From Roseomonas indoligenes (GTDB lineage Bacteria; Pseudomonadota; Alphaproteobacteria; Acetobacterales; Acetobacteraceae), in NCBI RefSeq assembly GCF_017813365.1, contig NZ_JAGIZA010000005.1, forward strand, positions 186,001-250,000: DNA of 64,000 nt, read 5' to 3'. Under the pieces are notes generated by a model. It had not been told where the DNA came from, made no database searches, and was given only the letters and a program-made list of their open reading frames with translations. This document shows positions 26,558 to 34,589 of this stretch, one piece after another. Numbering within the stretch: position 1 is the stretch's first letter; the number at the start of each line of letters is the position of its first letter. Made by a program: the position numbers and the translations under genes.

Positions 26558-27043
26558 TCAGGCGGCCTTCTTCGCGGCGGCAACGTTCTTGCGGTTCATC
26601 GCGCCCACATCCAGCGGCGTGGGGTTCTGGCCGGCATGCGGGTGCTCGGCGCTCGCGTAGACGTGCAGGTTGCGCATCTGCTGACGGCCGAGCGGGCCAC
26701 GGGTGATCATGCGCTCCACGGCCTTCTCGACCACGCGCTCGGGGAAGCGGCCCTCGAGGGTCTCGCGCGTCGTGCGCTCCTTGATGCCACCCGGATAGCC
26801 GGTGTGCCAGTAGAAGACGGACTGCTCGGCCTTGTTGCCGGTCAGCTGCACGCGGTGGGCGTTGATGATGACCACGTGGTCGCCGCAGTCGACATGCGGC
26901 GTGAAGGTAGCCTTGTGCTTCCCGCGCAGGCGGTTGGCGACGATGGCGGCGAGACGGCCGAGCACGAGGCCCTCGGCGTCGATCAGGATCCAGTTCTTCT
27001 GGACCTCGGCCGGCTTGATCGAGCGGGTCTGGGTTTGCAGCAT
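26558..27043 (-). CDS. rplM: 50S ribosomal protein L13
   Basis: 161 aa. [37 protein letters not shown] and [16 protein letters not shown] are the L13 hallmarks. It binds 23S rRNA early in assembly. First gene of the rplM-rpsI operon, preceded by a good sigma-70 promoter at 27077-27105. Only a weak ribosome-binding site (ACGGATC) precedes the ATG. Confidence 0.97.
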   Translation of the reverse strand: MLQTQTRSIKPAEVQKNWILIDAEGLVLGRLAAIVANRLRGKHKATFTPHVDCGDHVVIINAHRVQLTGNKAEQSVFYWHTGYPGGIKERTTRETLEGRFPERVVEKAVERMITRGPLGRQQMRNLHVYASAEHPHAGQNPTPLDVGAMNRKNVAAAKKAA

Positions 27044-27076
27044 GATCCGTTGTGTTCAATCAGTAATGCGGCGCCG

Positions 27077-27105
27077 CATATGAACGGCGCGGCCGCTGCG
27101 GTCAA
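27077..27105 (-). promoter_or_regulatory. Sigma-70 promoter of rplM-rpsI
   Basis: Read on the minus strand, TTGACC (27105-27100) and CATATG (27082-27077) are separated by 17 bases, close to the TTGACA/TATAAT consensus, 33 bases before the rplM start. A dyad GTGGTA-N6-TACCAC (27116-27133) lies 10 bases upstream of the -35. Confidence 0.65.
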
Positions 27106-27184
27106 GGAAAAGATGGTGGTAGCAGCATACCACAGATGCTCCGACCCCTGACGCCACGGGCTGCAAGCCCCTATCTGGGCGACG

Positions 27185-27877
27185 ATGCGCCGCTGGCTGC
27201 CCCTTCTCCTCCTGCCGCTCCTGGCGCTGCTGATCGTCCTGATCCCCCGCGCCGTGGTGCTTCCGCCCTCGCTCGACCCCACCGCGCCGCTGGACCTGCG
27301 GGAGCCGCCGGGGCTGCTGACGCGTTACAAGCTCTCCCGCATGGCGCGGGAGCCGGGGCTCTGCGCGGAATCCTTCGCCATGTCCGGCATCGCGATCCAG
27401 GCGCTGCCGCCCCAGCCGATAAGGGACGGCTGCGGCATTGCCGAGCCCGTGCGGCTCCCCGGCCCGCTGCGCTTCTCCCCCGGCGCGCCGGTGGTGAACT
27501 GCCCCCTGGCCGCCGCCTGGGCCGTGTTCGAGCGGCACGGGCTGCAGCCGGCGGCCGAGGAGGCCTTCGGGCAGCGCGTGACGGGGGTGCGGCACCTCGG
27601 GTCGTATAACTGCCGCAACGTCTATCACCGCGAGAATGCCCGCCGCAGCCAGCACGCCACGGCGAACGCCCTGGACGTGGCGGGTTTCACCCTGGCCGAT
27701 GGCCGCTCGATCGGGCTGCCCGGGGACTGGGACGATCCCGCCCCCAACGGCCCCTTCCTGCGGGCGGTGCGGGATTCCGCCTGCCGGGTCTTCGGCGCGG
27801 TGCTCGGGCCGGACTACAACGCGGCGCATCGCGACCATTTCCATCTGGACCGAGGAGGCTGGGGCACGTGCCGCTAG
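27185..27877 (+). CDS. Extensin-like C-terminal domain protein (M15-like fold)
   Basis: 230 aa. One N-terminal hydrophobic segment (LPLLLLPLLALLIVLIP) is a signal anchor. The body has CPLAAAWAVFE, GSYNCRNVYHRENARRSQH, ATANALDVAGF and HRDHFHLD. The SQHATANALD and DHFHLD pieces match the His-x-Asp/His metal pattern of the extensin-like domain related to D,D-/L,D-carboxypeptidases of the M15 type. Several Cys may be disulfide-bonded. A periplasmic cell-wall role is inferred. It is divergent from rplM; the GTG start of the next gene overlaps its end. Confidence 0.83.
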   Translation: MRRWLPLLLLPLLALLIVLIPRAVVLPPSLDPTAPLDLREPPGLLTRYKLSRMAREPGLCAESFAMSGIAIQALPPQPIRDGCGIAEPVRLPGPLRFSPGAPVVNCPLAAAWAVFERHGLQPAAEEAFGQRVTGVRHLGSYNCRNVYHRENARRSQHATANALDVAGFTLADGRSIGLPGDWDDPAPNGPFLRAVRDSACRVFGAVLGPDYNAAHRDHFHLDRGGWGTCR

Positions 27878-28725
27878 AGAGTGAGATGGTGGCCGTGATC
27901 GGCGCCTCCGGCCGATCCGGCACGGCGCTGTGCCGTGCGCTGGGTGAGCTGGGGATCCCATACCGCCCGGTGGTGCGGAACGCCGTGAAATGGGCGGCCA
28001 CCGGCCTGAAAGGGGAACCGGCGATCGCGGATCTGGCGGATGCGCCGGCGCTGCGGACCGCTCTGGGAGGGGCCTCCCGCGTCGCCTCCTGCGCCCATGC
28101 GCGCCATGCGCCGGCGATCCTGGCCGCCTGCGGGGTGCCGGTGGTCCTGCTCGGCAGCACGCGCCGGTTCTCGAAGTGGCGGGACGACCATGGGGATGGG
28201 GTACGGGCCGGCGAGGCCGCCCTGCTGGAGAGCGGCCGTCCCGGGGCCATCCTCCACCCCACGATGATCTACGGCGCCCAGGGCGAGGACAACGTGCAGC
28301 GCCTGGCCGCGCTGATGCGGCGCCTGCCCGTGGCCCCCCTTCCCTCCGGCGGCCGCTTCCTCGTCCAGCCCATTCACCAGGCCGACGTGACGCGAAGCGT
28401 GATCGCGGCCCTGCGCCGGGACTGGGAGGGACCGCGCGCAATCACGATCGCAGGGCCGGAATCCCTGTCCTACGCCGATTTCCTGCGGGCCGTCTGCCGG
28501 GCCGCGGGCTTCCGCGCACCGCCCGTGGTGCCGCTGCCGCTGGCGCCACTGATCGCCGCCGCGCCGCTGTTGCGACTGCTGCCGGGCCTGCCGCGCATCC
28601 GCGCCGCCGAACTGCGCCGGCTCACCGAGGACAAGGCCTTCGACATCGGCGCGATGCGGGCGGATCTGGGCGTTGAGCCGATCGGGCTGGCGGAAGGGCT
28701 GGCCCTCACCTTCCCGGCGCGCTAG
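27868..28725 (+). CDS. NAD(P)-binding protein, atypical SDR/NmrA-like
   Basis: 285 aa from the GTG at 27868, with GAGGAGG 9 bases upstream. It overlaps the extensin-like gene by 10 bases. VAVIGASGRSGTALCRAL is the Rossmann glycine motif. LHPTMIYGAQGEDNVQRL and the later IAGPESLSYADFLRAV resemble the atypical SDR proteins related to complex I subunit NDUFA9. No YxxxK pair is evident, so it may bind NAD(P) without classical SDR chemistry. The function is not known; co-expression with the cell-wall-type protein upstream is likely. Confidence 0.78.
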   Translation: MPLESEMVAVIGASGRSGTALCRALGELGIPYRPVVRNAVKWAATGLKGEPAIADLADAPALRTALGGASRVASCAHARHAPAILAACGVPVVLLGSTRRFSKWRDDHGDGVRAGEAALLESGRPGAILHPTMIYGAQGEDNVQRLAALMRRLPVAPLPSGGRFLVQPIHQADVTRSVIAALRRDWEGPRAITIAGPESLSYADFLRAVCRAAGFRAPPVVPLPLAPLIAAAPLLRLLPGLPRIRAAELRRLTEDKAFDIGAMRADLGVEPIGLAEGLALTFPAR

Positions 28726-28755
28726 CCCTTCCCCAGGCCCGTTCCAGAGGTTCCC

Positions 28756-29931
28756 ATGCCCATCATCAACCGCATTGCCGAGTTCCACGACGACATGACG
28801 GCGTGGCGCCGCGACTTCCACCAGCACCCCGAGCTGAACTTCCAGGAGGTGCGGACGAGTGGGATCGTAGCGGAGAAGCTGCGGGAATTCGGCTGCGACG
28901 AGGTGGTGACGGGCATCGCGACGACCGGCGTCGTGGGCGTGATCCGCGGCCGCGGCGAGGGCGGCGCGATCGGCCTCCGCGCCGACATGGACGCCCTGCC
29001 GATCCTGGAGGAGAGCGGCGCCCCCTGGTCCTCCCAGACCCCCGGCGTGATGCATGCCTGCGGGCATGACGGCCACACGACCATGCTGCTGGGGGCGGCG
29101 CGCTACCTCGCGGAGACGCGGAACTTCTCCGGCACCGCCTACGTCATCTTCCAGCCCGCCGAGGAGATGGGCGGCGGCGGCGAGGTGATGGTCAAGGAAG
29201 GCCTGTTCGAGCGCTTCCCGATGGATCGCGTCTACGGCCTGCACAACTGGCCGAGCCTGCCGGCGGGCGAGTTCTACTGGCGCGTCGGCCCCGTCATGGC
29301 GGCCGTGGCGGATATCCGCATCACCATCACCGGCAAGGGCACGCACGGCGCCATGCCGCACACGGGCAACGACCCCGTGGTGATCGCGGCGCAGATCGTC
29401 ACCGCCTTCCAGTCCATCGTGGCCCGCAACGTGGAGCCGGTTGAGGGCGCGGTGGTGACCATCGGCGAGATTAAGGGCGGCAACGCCTTCAACGTGATCC
29501 CCGAGACCGTGACGCTGCGCGGCACGGCGCGCTGGTTCCAGCCGGAGGTGGGCGACATCCTCGAGGCAAAGGTGAAGGCCCTGGCCTCCGGCATCGCCGC
29601 CGCCTTCGGCGCCACGGCCGAGGTGATCTTTGAGCGGATGTATCCCGCCACCATCAACGAGGCCGCGAGCACGGGGCTGGCCGCGGAGGCCGCGGAGGCG
29701 GTCTCCGGCACCTCGAAGGTGAAAGAGCTGCCGAAGCCCACCATGGGCGGGGAGGACTTCGCCTTCATGCTGAACGCGAAGGACGGCGCCTACCTGATGC
29801 TCGGCGGCGGGCGGACGGGGACGGACCCGCAGGTCCACCACCCCCGCTACGACTTCAACGACGAGGTGCTGCCCGTCGGCGCTTCCTGGTGGGCGACGCT
29901 GGTGGAGCGGCAGCTTCCGCGGAAGGACTGA
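28756..29931 (+). CDS. M20 family amidohydrolase (hippurate hydrolase/N-acyl-amino-acid deacylase type)
   Basis: 391 aa. The di-metal motifs of the M20D branch are visible: MHACGHDGHTTMLLG near residue 100, the catalytic Glu in QPAEEMGGGGEVM near 135, the ligand His in GLHNWP near 163, and MGGEDFAFML near 332. The dimerisation lid has THGAMPHTGNDPV. It hydrolyses N-acylated amino acids or similar amides in the cytoplasm. It starts 30 bases after the NAD(P)-binding gene and converges with the aspartate dehydrogenase gene 6 bases downstream. Confidence 0.92.
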   Translation: MPIINRIAEFHDDMTAWRRDFHQHPELNFQEVRTSGIVAEKLREFGCDEVVTGIATTGVVGVIRGRGEGGAIGLRADMDALPILEESGAPWSSQTPGVMHACGHDGHTTMLLGAARYLAETRNFSGTAYVIFQPAEEMGGGGEVMVKEGLFERFPMDRVYGLHNWPSLPAGEFYWRVGPVMAAVADIRITITGKGTHGAMPHTGNDPVVIAAQIVTAFQSIVARNVEPVEGAVVTIGEIKGGNAFNVIPETVTLRGTARWFQPEVGDILEAKVKALASGIAAAFGATAEVIFERMYPATINEAASTGLAAEAAEAVSGTSKVKELPKPTMGGEDFAFMLNAKDGAYLMLGGGRTGTDPQVHHPRYDFNDEVLPVGASWWATLVERQLPRKD

Positions 29932-29937
29932 GGCGCC

Positions 29938-30744
29938 TCAGCTCCCCACCTTCAACGTGGAGACCAGCCCGCGCAGGCAGGCGATGATCGAGAGAGGGGT
30001 CAGCTTGCCGGTGCGGGGATTGGCCTCGCTCGGCACGCCCTCGATCATCATGGTGAAGCGGGCGGCTCCGGCCTCCACCCGGATGGTGTGGGTGTTCCGG
30101 GCCAGGCCAGGAATCGCCCAGATCTCCACAGTCGTGCGCTCCGGCCCGATGCCTGCCAGGGCCAGGGCGGCGGCGACGTTCACGTTCGCCGGGAAGCCCC
30201 GCGCCGCCTCCAGTGCGTTGCCCTTGAAGACCAGCATGTCCTCGGCCACCGCCCCCATGTCCAGCCCGCGCTCCGCCAAATAGGGGGCACCCTCCAGCCC
30301 GCGCGGCGGCTTGCGGGTCTCGATCGTGACGCTCTCCACCGGCCCCTCGGCCGCGGCCCGGACGGCGTCCAGACCCAGCAGCGCGCCGGTGGGAACAATG
30401 ATGCGGCCCCCGCTGCGGCGCGCCTCCTCCACCAGATGCATGCGCGGGAGCAGCGCGCCGACGGAGGCGGGAACGAAGATCCGCCCCTTCGCGACCGCCG
30501 GAACCGCAACCCGCTCGAAGACGGCGGCTGGCGCGCATTCCACGACAATCGCGGCCTCGTCGGCCAAGGCCTCGATCGGAACCAGCCTCGGCGGATCGCG
30601 GAACCCCCGCAGGTTCTCGGCGGCCTTCGCCTCGTCCCGTGCGGAGGCCGCGACGAGCCGCAGCCCCTCCACGCCCGCATCGAGCAGGCGCGCCACCTCA
30701 AGCCCGATGGCGCCCAGCCCTGCGATCGCGACCGTCCATTCCAA
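29938..30744 (-). CDS. nadX: Aspartate dehydrogenase (NadX-like)
   Basis: 268 aa if it begins at the TTG at 30744, which has AGGAGAG 5 bases upstream. A much longer frame (to 31239) overlaps the SDR gene and is not needed. IAGLGAIGLEVARLL binds NAD(P). VVECAPAAVFE, PTGALLGLDAVRAA and the catalytic His in ARNTHTIRVE (near residue 218) match L-aspartate dehydrogenase. It makes iminoaspartate (NAD synthesis) or oxaloacetate plus ammonia. It lies downstream of an SDR gene (35 bases), so the two are probably one transcript. Confidence 0.87.
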   Translation of the reverse strand: MEWTVAIAGLGAIGLEVARLLDAGVEGLRLVAASARDEAKAAENLRGFRDPPRLVPIEALADEAAIVVECAPAAVFERVAVPAVAKGRIFVPASVGALLPRMHLVEEARRSGGRIIVPTGALLGLDAVRAAAEGPVESVTIETRKPPRGLEGAPYLAERGLDMGAVAEDMLVFKGNALEAARGFPANVNVAAALALAGIGPERTTVEIWAIPGLARNTHTIRVEAGAARFTMMIEGVPSEANPRTGKLTPLSIIACLRGLVSTLKVGS

Positions 30745-30779
30745 GGCCTCTCTCCTCACACCACCCGTCACGCCAGCCT

Positions 30780-31547
30780 TCAGACCACTGGCGACAGCCC
30801 GCCATCCACGTTGATGGCGGTGCCCGTGACGTAGTCGCCCGGCCCGGTGACGAGCGCCAGGGCCATGGCGGCGAATTCCTCGGCCTTGCCCATCCGGCCC
30901 ATGGGGATGGGCTTGCCCGCCTCCGCCATCCATTCCTCGTAGGTCTGGCCCTTGGGATCGGCGGCGTGGCGGCGCACCCACTGGTCGCTGTCGATCTTGC
31001 CGACGAGCAGGGCGTTGACGTTGATGCCCAGCGGCGCCCCCTCCCCCGCCAGGATCTTCGTCAGCGCCATCCCGGCGGCGCGGGACACGGCGGTCGGCGC
31101 GCCGGTGGGCGGGGGCGCCTTGGCCCCGGTGTTCAGCACGTTGACGATCCGGCCCCAGCGGCGCTCCGCCATGCCCGGCCAGGCCAGGCGGGTCAGGCGG
31201 ATCGCGGCGAAGAGCTTCAGGTCCAGGTCCGCCTGCCACTCCGCATCCGTCACCTCCATGAAGGGACCGCGCTTCGAGGTTCCGGCGTTGTTGACAAGGA
31301 CGTCGATGCCGCCCAGCGCCGCATCCGCCGCCGCGAAGGCGCGGGCGCAGCCCTCCTCCGTCGCGATGTCGGCCGCCACGGGGGTCGCGCCGGGGATGGT
31401 CCCGGCTGCCTCCTCCAACGCGCCGGGATCGCGCGCGACGATCGCGACCCGGGCGCCCGCCTCGGCGAAGGCGCGGGCCATGGCGAGGCCGAGCCCGCGC
31501 GATCCGCCGGTGATCAGGGCGCGCCGGCCCTCAAGAGTGAGCTGCAT
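30780..31547 (-). CDS. SDR-family protein with altered catalytic residues
   Basis: 255 aa, GGAGAGGAA before the ATG. The cofactor motif TGGSRGLGLAMA and NNAGTS are intact, as is the C-terminal TGTAINVDGGLSPV typical of FabG-like SDRs. However, the catalytic stretch reads NVLNTGAKAPPPTGAPTAVSRAAGMALTK. The place of the Tyr in YxxxK is Thr, the Lys is Arg, and the preceding Ser is not evident. It should bind NAD(P) but cannot use the standard SDR mechanism. I believe a conserved subfamily has this VSRAAGMALTK form. Likely co-transcribed with aspartate dehydrogenase. Confidence 0.88.
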   Translation of the reverse strand: MQLTLEGRRALITGGSRGLGLAMARAFAEAGARVAIVARDPGALEEAAGTIPGATPVAADIATEEGCARAFAAADAALGGIDVLVNNAGTSKRGPFMEVTDAEWQADLDLKLFAAIRLTRLAWPGMAERRWGRIVNVLNTGAKAPPPTGAPTAVSRAAGMALTKILAGEGAPLGINVNALLVGKIDSDQWVRRHAADPKGQTYEEWMAEAGKPIPMGRMGKAEEFAAMALALVTGPGDYVTGTAINVDGGLSPVV

Positions 31548-31601
31548 GGCGTTCCTCTCCGTTCTTACTCGGCCGCAGTGCGGGAGAGGGCGGCGGCGAT
31601 G

Positions 31602-32438
31602 TCAACCCGGCTCCGGCACCCCGAGCGCGCGCCGGGCCCAGGCCCGGACGGGGGAGTGGAGGTCGCCCGGCGCGAACTTGGCGCAGAAGATGTCCGGCCC
31701 CTCCCGCTCCAGCAGCGGGATATGCTCGGCCCGCAACATCGCCCGGTCCGCCAGCTCATAGCGGCGGGAGGAGGAGGCGGTCATCACCGCGTGCCGGCAG
31801 CGGCGCAGCACCCGGTTGCGGGTCACCGCCTCCACCACGGTCGGGAGGGCGAACTCCTCGTAGGGGTAGTCCCCGCGCCAGTGGTTCTCGTCGAAGGGCA
31901 GGACCGCCATCATCTGGAACAGGATTTCCGTCATCAGCGGGCGGGTGGCGAACATGCCCTCGTAGCGCGTGGTGAGGATCCGCCCGTCCCCGAACCGCTC
32001 GACGAACGCGCGGAGCCGCAGGTCGTTCATCACGGGCTCCAACCAGGCGCTCGTGCTCCGGACGGTCTTGAACAGGCGCGGCTCGCCCAATCCCAGATCG
32101 TGGGCGCGGATGTGCTCGCCCAGCCCGGGACGGTAGGGGATGTCGGAATCCGTGTGGAGGTAGACATGGGTGTGCTCCATCCCCACCCGCACGGCGTGGA
32201 GAAGGTTGAGCACGTGGCAGCCCAGGAACGTCGGGCGATGCGTGTCCAGGTGGACCGGGTTGATCGTGACGTTCGGCGGCAGGACGAGCTCGTCCAGGAT
32301 GCCGTGCCGCACGGATTCCCGATTGAGATGAATGATGTGGTGGCAGGCGGCCTCACCGCCCATGGCGGCATTATAGAGAAGCAGCTGGTCCCGGATCAGC
32401 TCCGGCCTGCGGTGGAAGATGCTGCTGACGAGGATCAC
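31602..32438 (-). CDS. Hypothetical protein with an HTDSD motif
   Basis: About 278 aa from the GTG at 32438; the longer frame runs into the tRNA gene and is rejected. It opens VILVSSIFHRRPELIRDQLL with a Rossmann-like strand, and contains HTHVYLHTDSDIPYRPGL near residue 120 and GRILTTRYEGMFAT. The D-x-D-like element after a hydrophobic strand could be the metal-binding site of a GT-A glycosyltransferase (core-2/I-branching style), but I do not recognise the family. No signal peptide. It begins 28 bases downstream of tRNA-His, and no strong ribosome-binding site is seen. Confidence 0.7.
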   Translation of the reverse strand: MILVSSIFHRRPELIRDQLLLYNAAMGGEAACHHIIHLNRESVRHGILDELVLPPNVTINPVHLDTHRPTFLGCHVLNLLHAVRVGMEHTHVYLHTDSDIPYRPGLGEHIRAHDLGLGEPRLFKTVRSTSAWLEPVMNDLRLRAFVERFGDGRILTTRYEGMFATRPLMTEILFQMMAVLPFDENHWRGDYPYEEFALPTVVEAVTRNRVLRRCRHAVMTASSSRRYELADRAMLRAEHIPLLEREGPDIFCAKFAPGDLHSPVRAWARRALGVPEPG

Positions 32439-32466
32439 GGATCGCAGCCGGGGAATGGGGGGGATG

Positions 32467-32540
32467 GGCGACCTACGGGATTCGAACCCGTGACATCCAC
32501 GACCACAACGTGGCGCTCTACCAACTGAGCTAAGGCCGCC
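32467..32540 (-). tRNA. tRNA-His (anticodon GTG)
   Basis: The minus strand folds as a full cloverleaf. The acceptor stem is GCGGCCT/AGGTCGC (one G-T pair), the D arm GCTC/GAGC, the anticodon stem CCACG/CGTGG with loop TTGTGGT, and the T arm ACGGG/CCCGT with TTCGAAT. An extra 5' G (-1) faces C at position 73, the histidine identity pair. CCA is not encoded. Confidence 0.95.
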
Positions 32541-32606
32541 ATAGACGCCCGGCAAGGCGGGCGGGATTTAGAGCCAAGGGGGGCTGGCGTCAACCGCCGA
32601 TGCCCC

Positions 32607-33815
32607 TCACCCGGCCGCGCGCACGCCCTCGGCCCGGGATGCCTTCCAGGCGGCCAGCCGGGCCAGCGCCTCGTCCAGCACCGCATCACCCTTGCAGAAG
32701 GCGAAGCGGGCGTAGTGGTTCGGGGCATCGGCGCCGTCGTAGAAGGCCGAGACGGGGATAGCGGTGACCTTCGCGGCCTCGGTGATGTGCCGACAGAAGG
32801 CCACATCGTCCCCGGCGAAGCCCAGCGGCCGGAAGTCGGCCGTGACAAAGTAGCTCCCGCGCGCCTCCAGCACCCCGAAGCCGAGCGCCGAGAGCCCGGC
32901 CGCCAGCCGGTCCCGCTTCGCCTGCAGGGTGGTGGAGAGTCCGTTGAAGTAGGAGTCGTCCAGCACCAGCCCCACGGCCACCCCGCGCTGCAGGTTGGGC
33001 GGTGTGGTGAAGGTGAGGAGCTGGTGCGCCTTGGCGATGTTCGGGGCGATCGACCGGTCCGCGGTGATGTAGCCCACCTTCCAACCCGTCAGGCTGAAGG
33101 TCTTGCCGGCGCTGCCGATCCGCATGCAGCGCTCCCGCATGCCCGGCAGGGTCATCAGAGGAATATGGGACCAGCCGTCGAAGGTCAGGTGCTCGTAAAC
33201 CTCGTCGCAGATGGCGTAGGCGCCATGGCGCTGCACCAGGTCCGCCACGAAGGCCAGCTCCGCCGCCGTGAACACCTTCCCCGCCGGGTTCATGGGCGAG
33301 TTGAGCAGGATCGCCTTCGTCTTCGGGCCGAAGGCCGCGGCCAGCTCCGCGCGCGGCAGCTCCCACTTCGGCGGGGTGAGGCGCACGAGCTTCGGCACGG
33401 CGCCGAGCATTCGCACCACCGGCAGGTAGGTGTCGTAGAGCGGCTCGATCAGCACGCACTCGTCGCCGGGGTTCAGCACCGCCATGAGGCAGGCGGTCAG
33501 GGCCTCGGTCGCGCCGGAGGTCACCACCACCTCGGCCAGCGGATCGATCTCCAGCCCGTAGAAGCGGCGGTTCGCGGCGGCCACCGCCTCGCGCAGTTCC
33601 GGCACGCCCGTCAGCGGGGGGTACTGGTTGCGCCCGTCCATCAGCGCCTCGGCCGCGGCGCGGATCACGGGTTCCGGCCCCTCGTAGTCCGGGAAGCCCT
33701 GGCCGAGGTTGATCGCCCCGTGCTGCACCGCGAGCGCCGACATCACCGTGAACACCGTGGTGCCGGTGGAGGAGAGGAGGGCGTTCTGGGGCTTGAGCGG
33801 GGCGTTCATGGGCAT
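32607..33815 (-). CDS. PLP-dependent aminotransferase, class I/II
   Basis: 402 aa. NLGQGFPDYEGPEPV, NQYPPLTGVPELREAVA, NSPMNPAGKVF, CDEVYEHLTFDG and the PLP lysine in SAGKTFSLTGWKVGY (near residue 240) place it in fold-type I class I/II. The 'GQGFPD' start is shared by YbdL (methionine aminotransferase), kynurenine aminotransferase and DapC-like enzymes, so the amino donor is uncertain. Transcribed divergently from glnB with a 298-base gap; it reads toward tRNA-His. Confidence 0.9.
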   Translation of the reverse strand: MPMNAPLKPQNALLSSTGTTVFTVMSALAVQHGAINLGQGFPDYEGPEPVIRAAAEALMDGRNQYPPLTGVPELREAVAAANRRFYGLEIDPLAEVVVTSGATEALTACLMAVLNPGDECVLIEPLYDTYLPVVRMLGAVPKLVRLTPPKWELPRAELAAAFGPKTKAILLNSPMNPAGKVFTAAELAFVADLVQRHGAYAICDEVYEHLTFDGWSHIPLMTLPGMRERCMRIGSAGKTFSLTGWKVGYITADRSIAPNIAKAHQLLTFTTPPNLQRGVAVGLVLDDSYFNGLSTTLQAKRDRLAAGLSALGFGVLEARGSYFVTADFRPLGFAGDDVAFCRHITEAAKVTAIPVSAFYDGADAPNHYARFAFCKGDAVLDEALARLAAWKASRAEGVRAAG

Positions 33816-33936
33816 CGGCGCTTCCGGAAGGTCAGGCCGAGGCCCGCCCGGTAAAGGGGCGCGCCGGGGCCGCCCCCATGATGGGGCCGCATGCCGTCCC
33901 GTGCAATCGCGCGCGGCCGGAATGCCTGCGCTTTAG

Positions 33937-34452
<516 letters not shown>

Positions 34453-34520
34453 CGGTTTTCCGCCACGGCCTCCCCGACCTGGTCGGCGGAGCAGTGGCGG
34501 GCCAGGGCGGGGCAGGCTAA

Positions 34521-34549
34521 GCCCCGCGCTGCGGGGCGCGCGGCGCCCC
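34521..34549 (+). other. Two overlapping, mutually exclusive hairpins between glnB and glnA
   Basis: Hairpin A pairs GCCCCGC (34521-34527) with GCGGGGC (34531-34537). Hairpin B pairs GGGGCGC (34533-34539) with GCGCCCC (34543-34549). They share 34533-34537, so only one can form. The set ends 26 bases before the glnA ribosome-binding site. Candidate attenuator or mRNA-processing element; no T-tract follows. Confidence 0.45.
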
Positions 34550-34589
34550 GGAGGGATCAACGCGTATCTACGGGAACAGGACCCAGCGA

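Noticed and set aside
27874-29841. 655-codon minus-strand frame across the NAD(P)-binding and M20 genes
   Set aside because: It covers two well-supported plus-strand genes and has shadow composition.
30745-31239. N-terminal extension of aspartate dehydrogenase into the SDR gene
   Set aside because: The extra residues are the shadow of the SDR. The TTG at 30744 with AGGAGAG upstream gives the normal family length.
32439-32555. Extension of the unknown DSD protein upstream through the tRNA gene
   Set aside because: The residues are the translation of tRNA-His; the GTG at 32438 is the first start clear of it.
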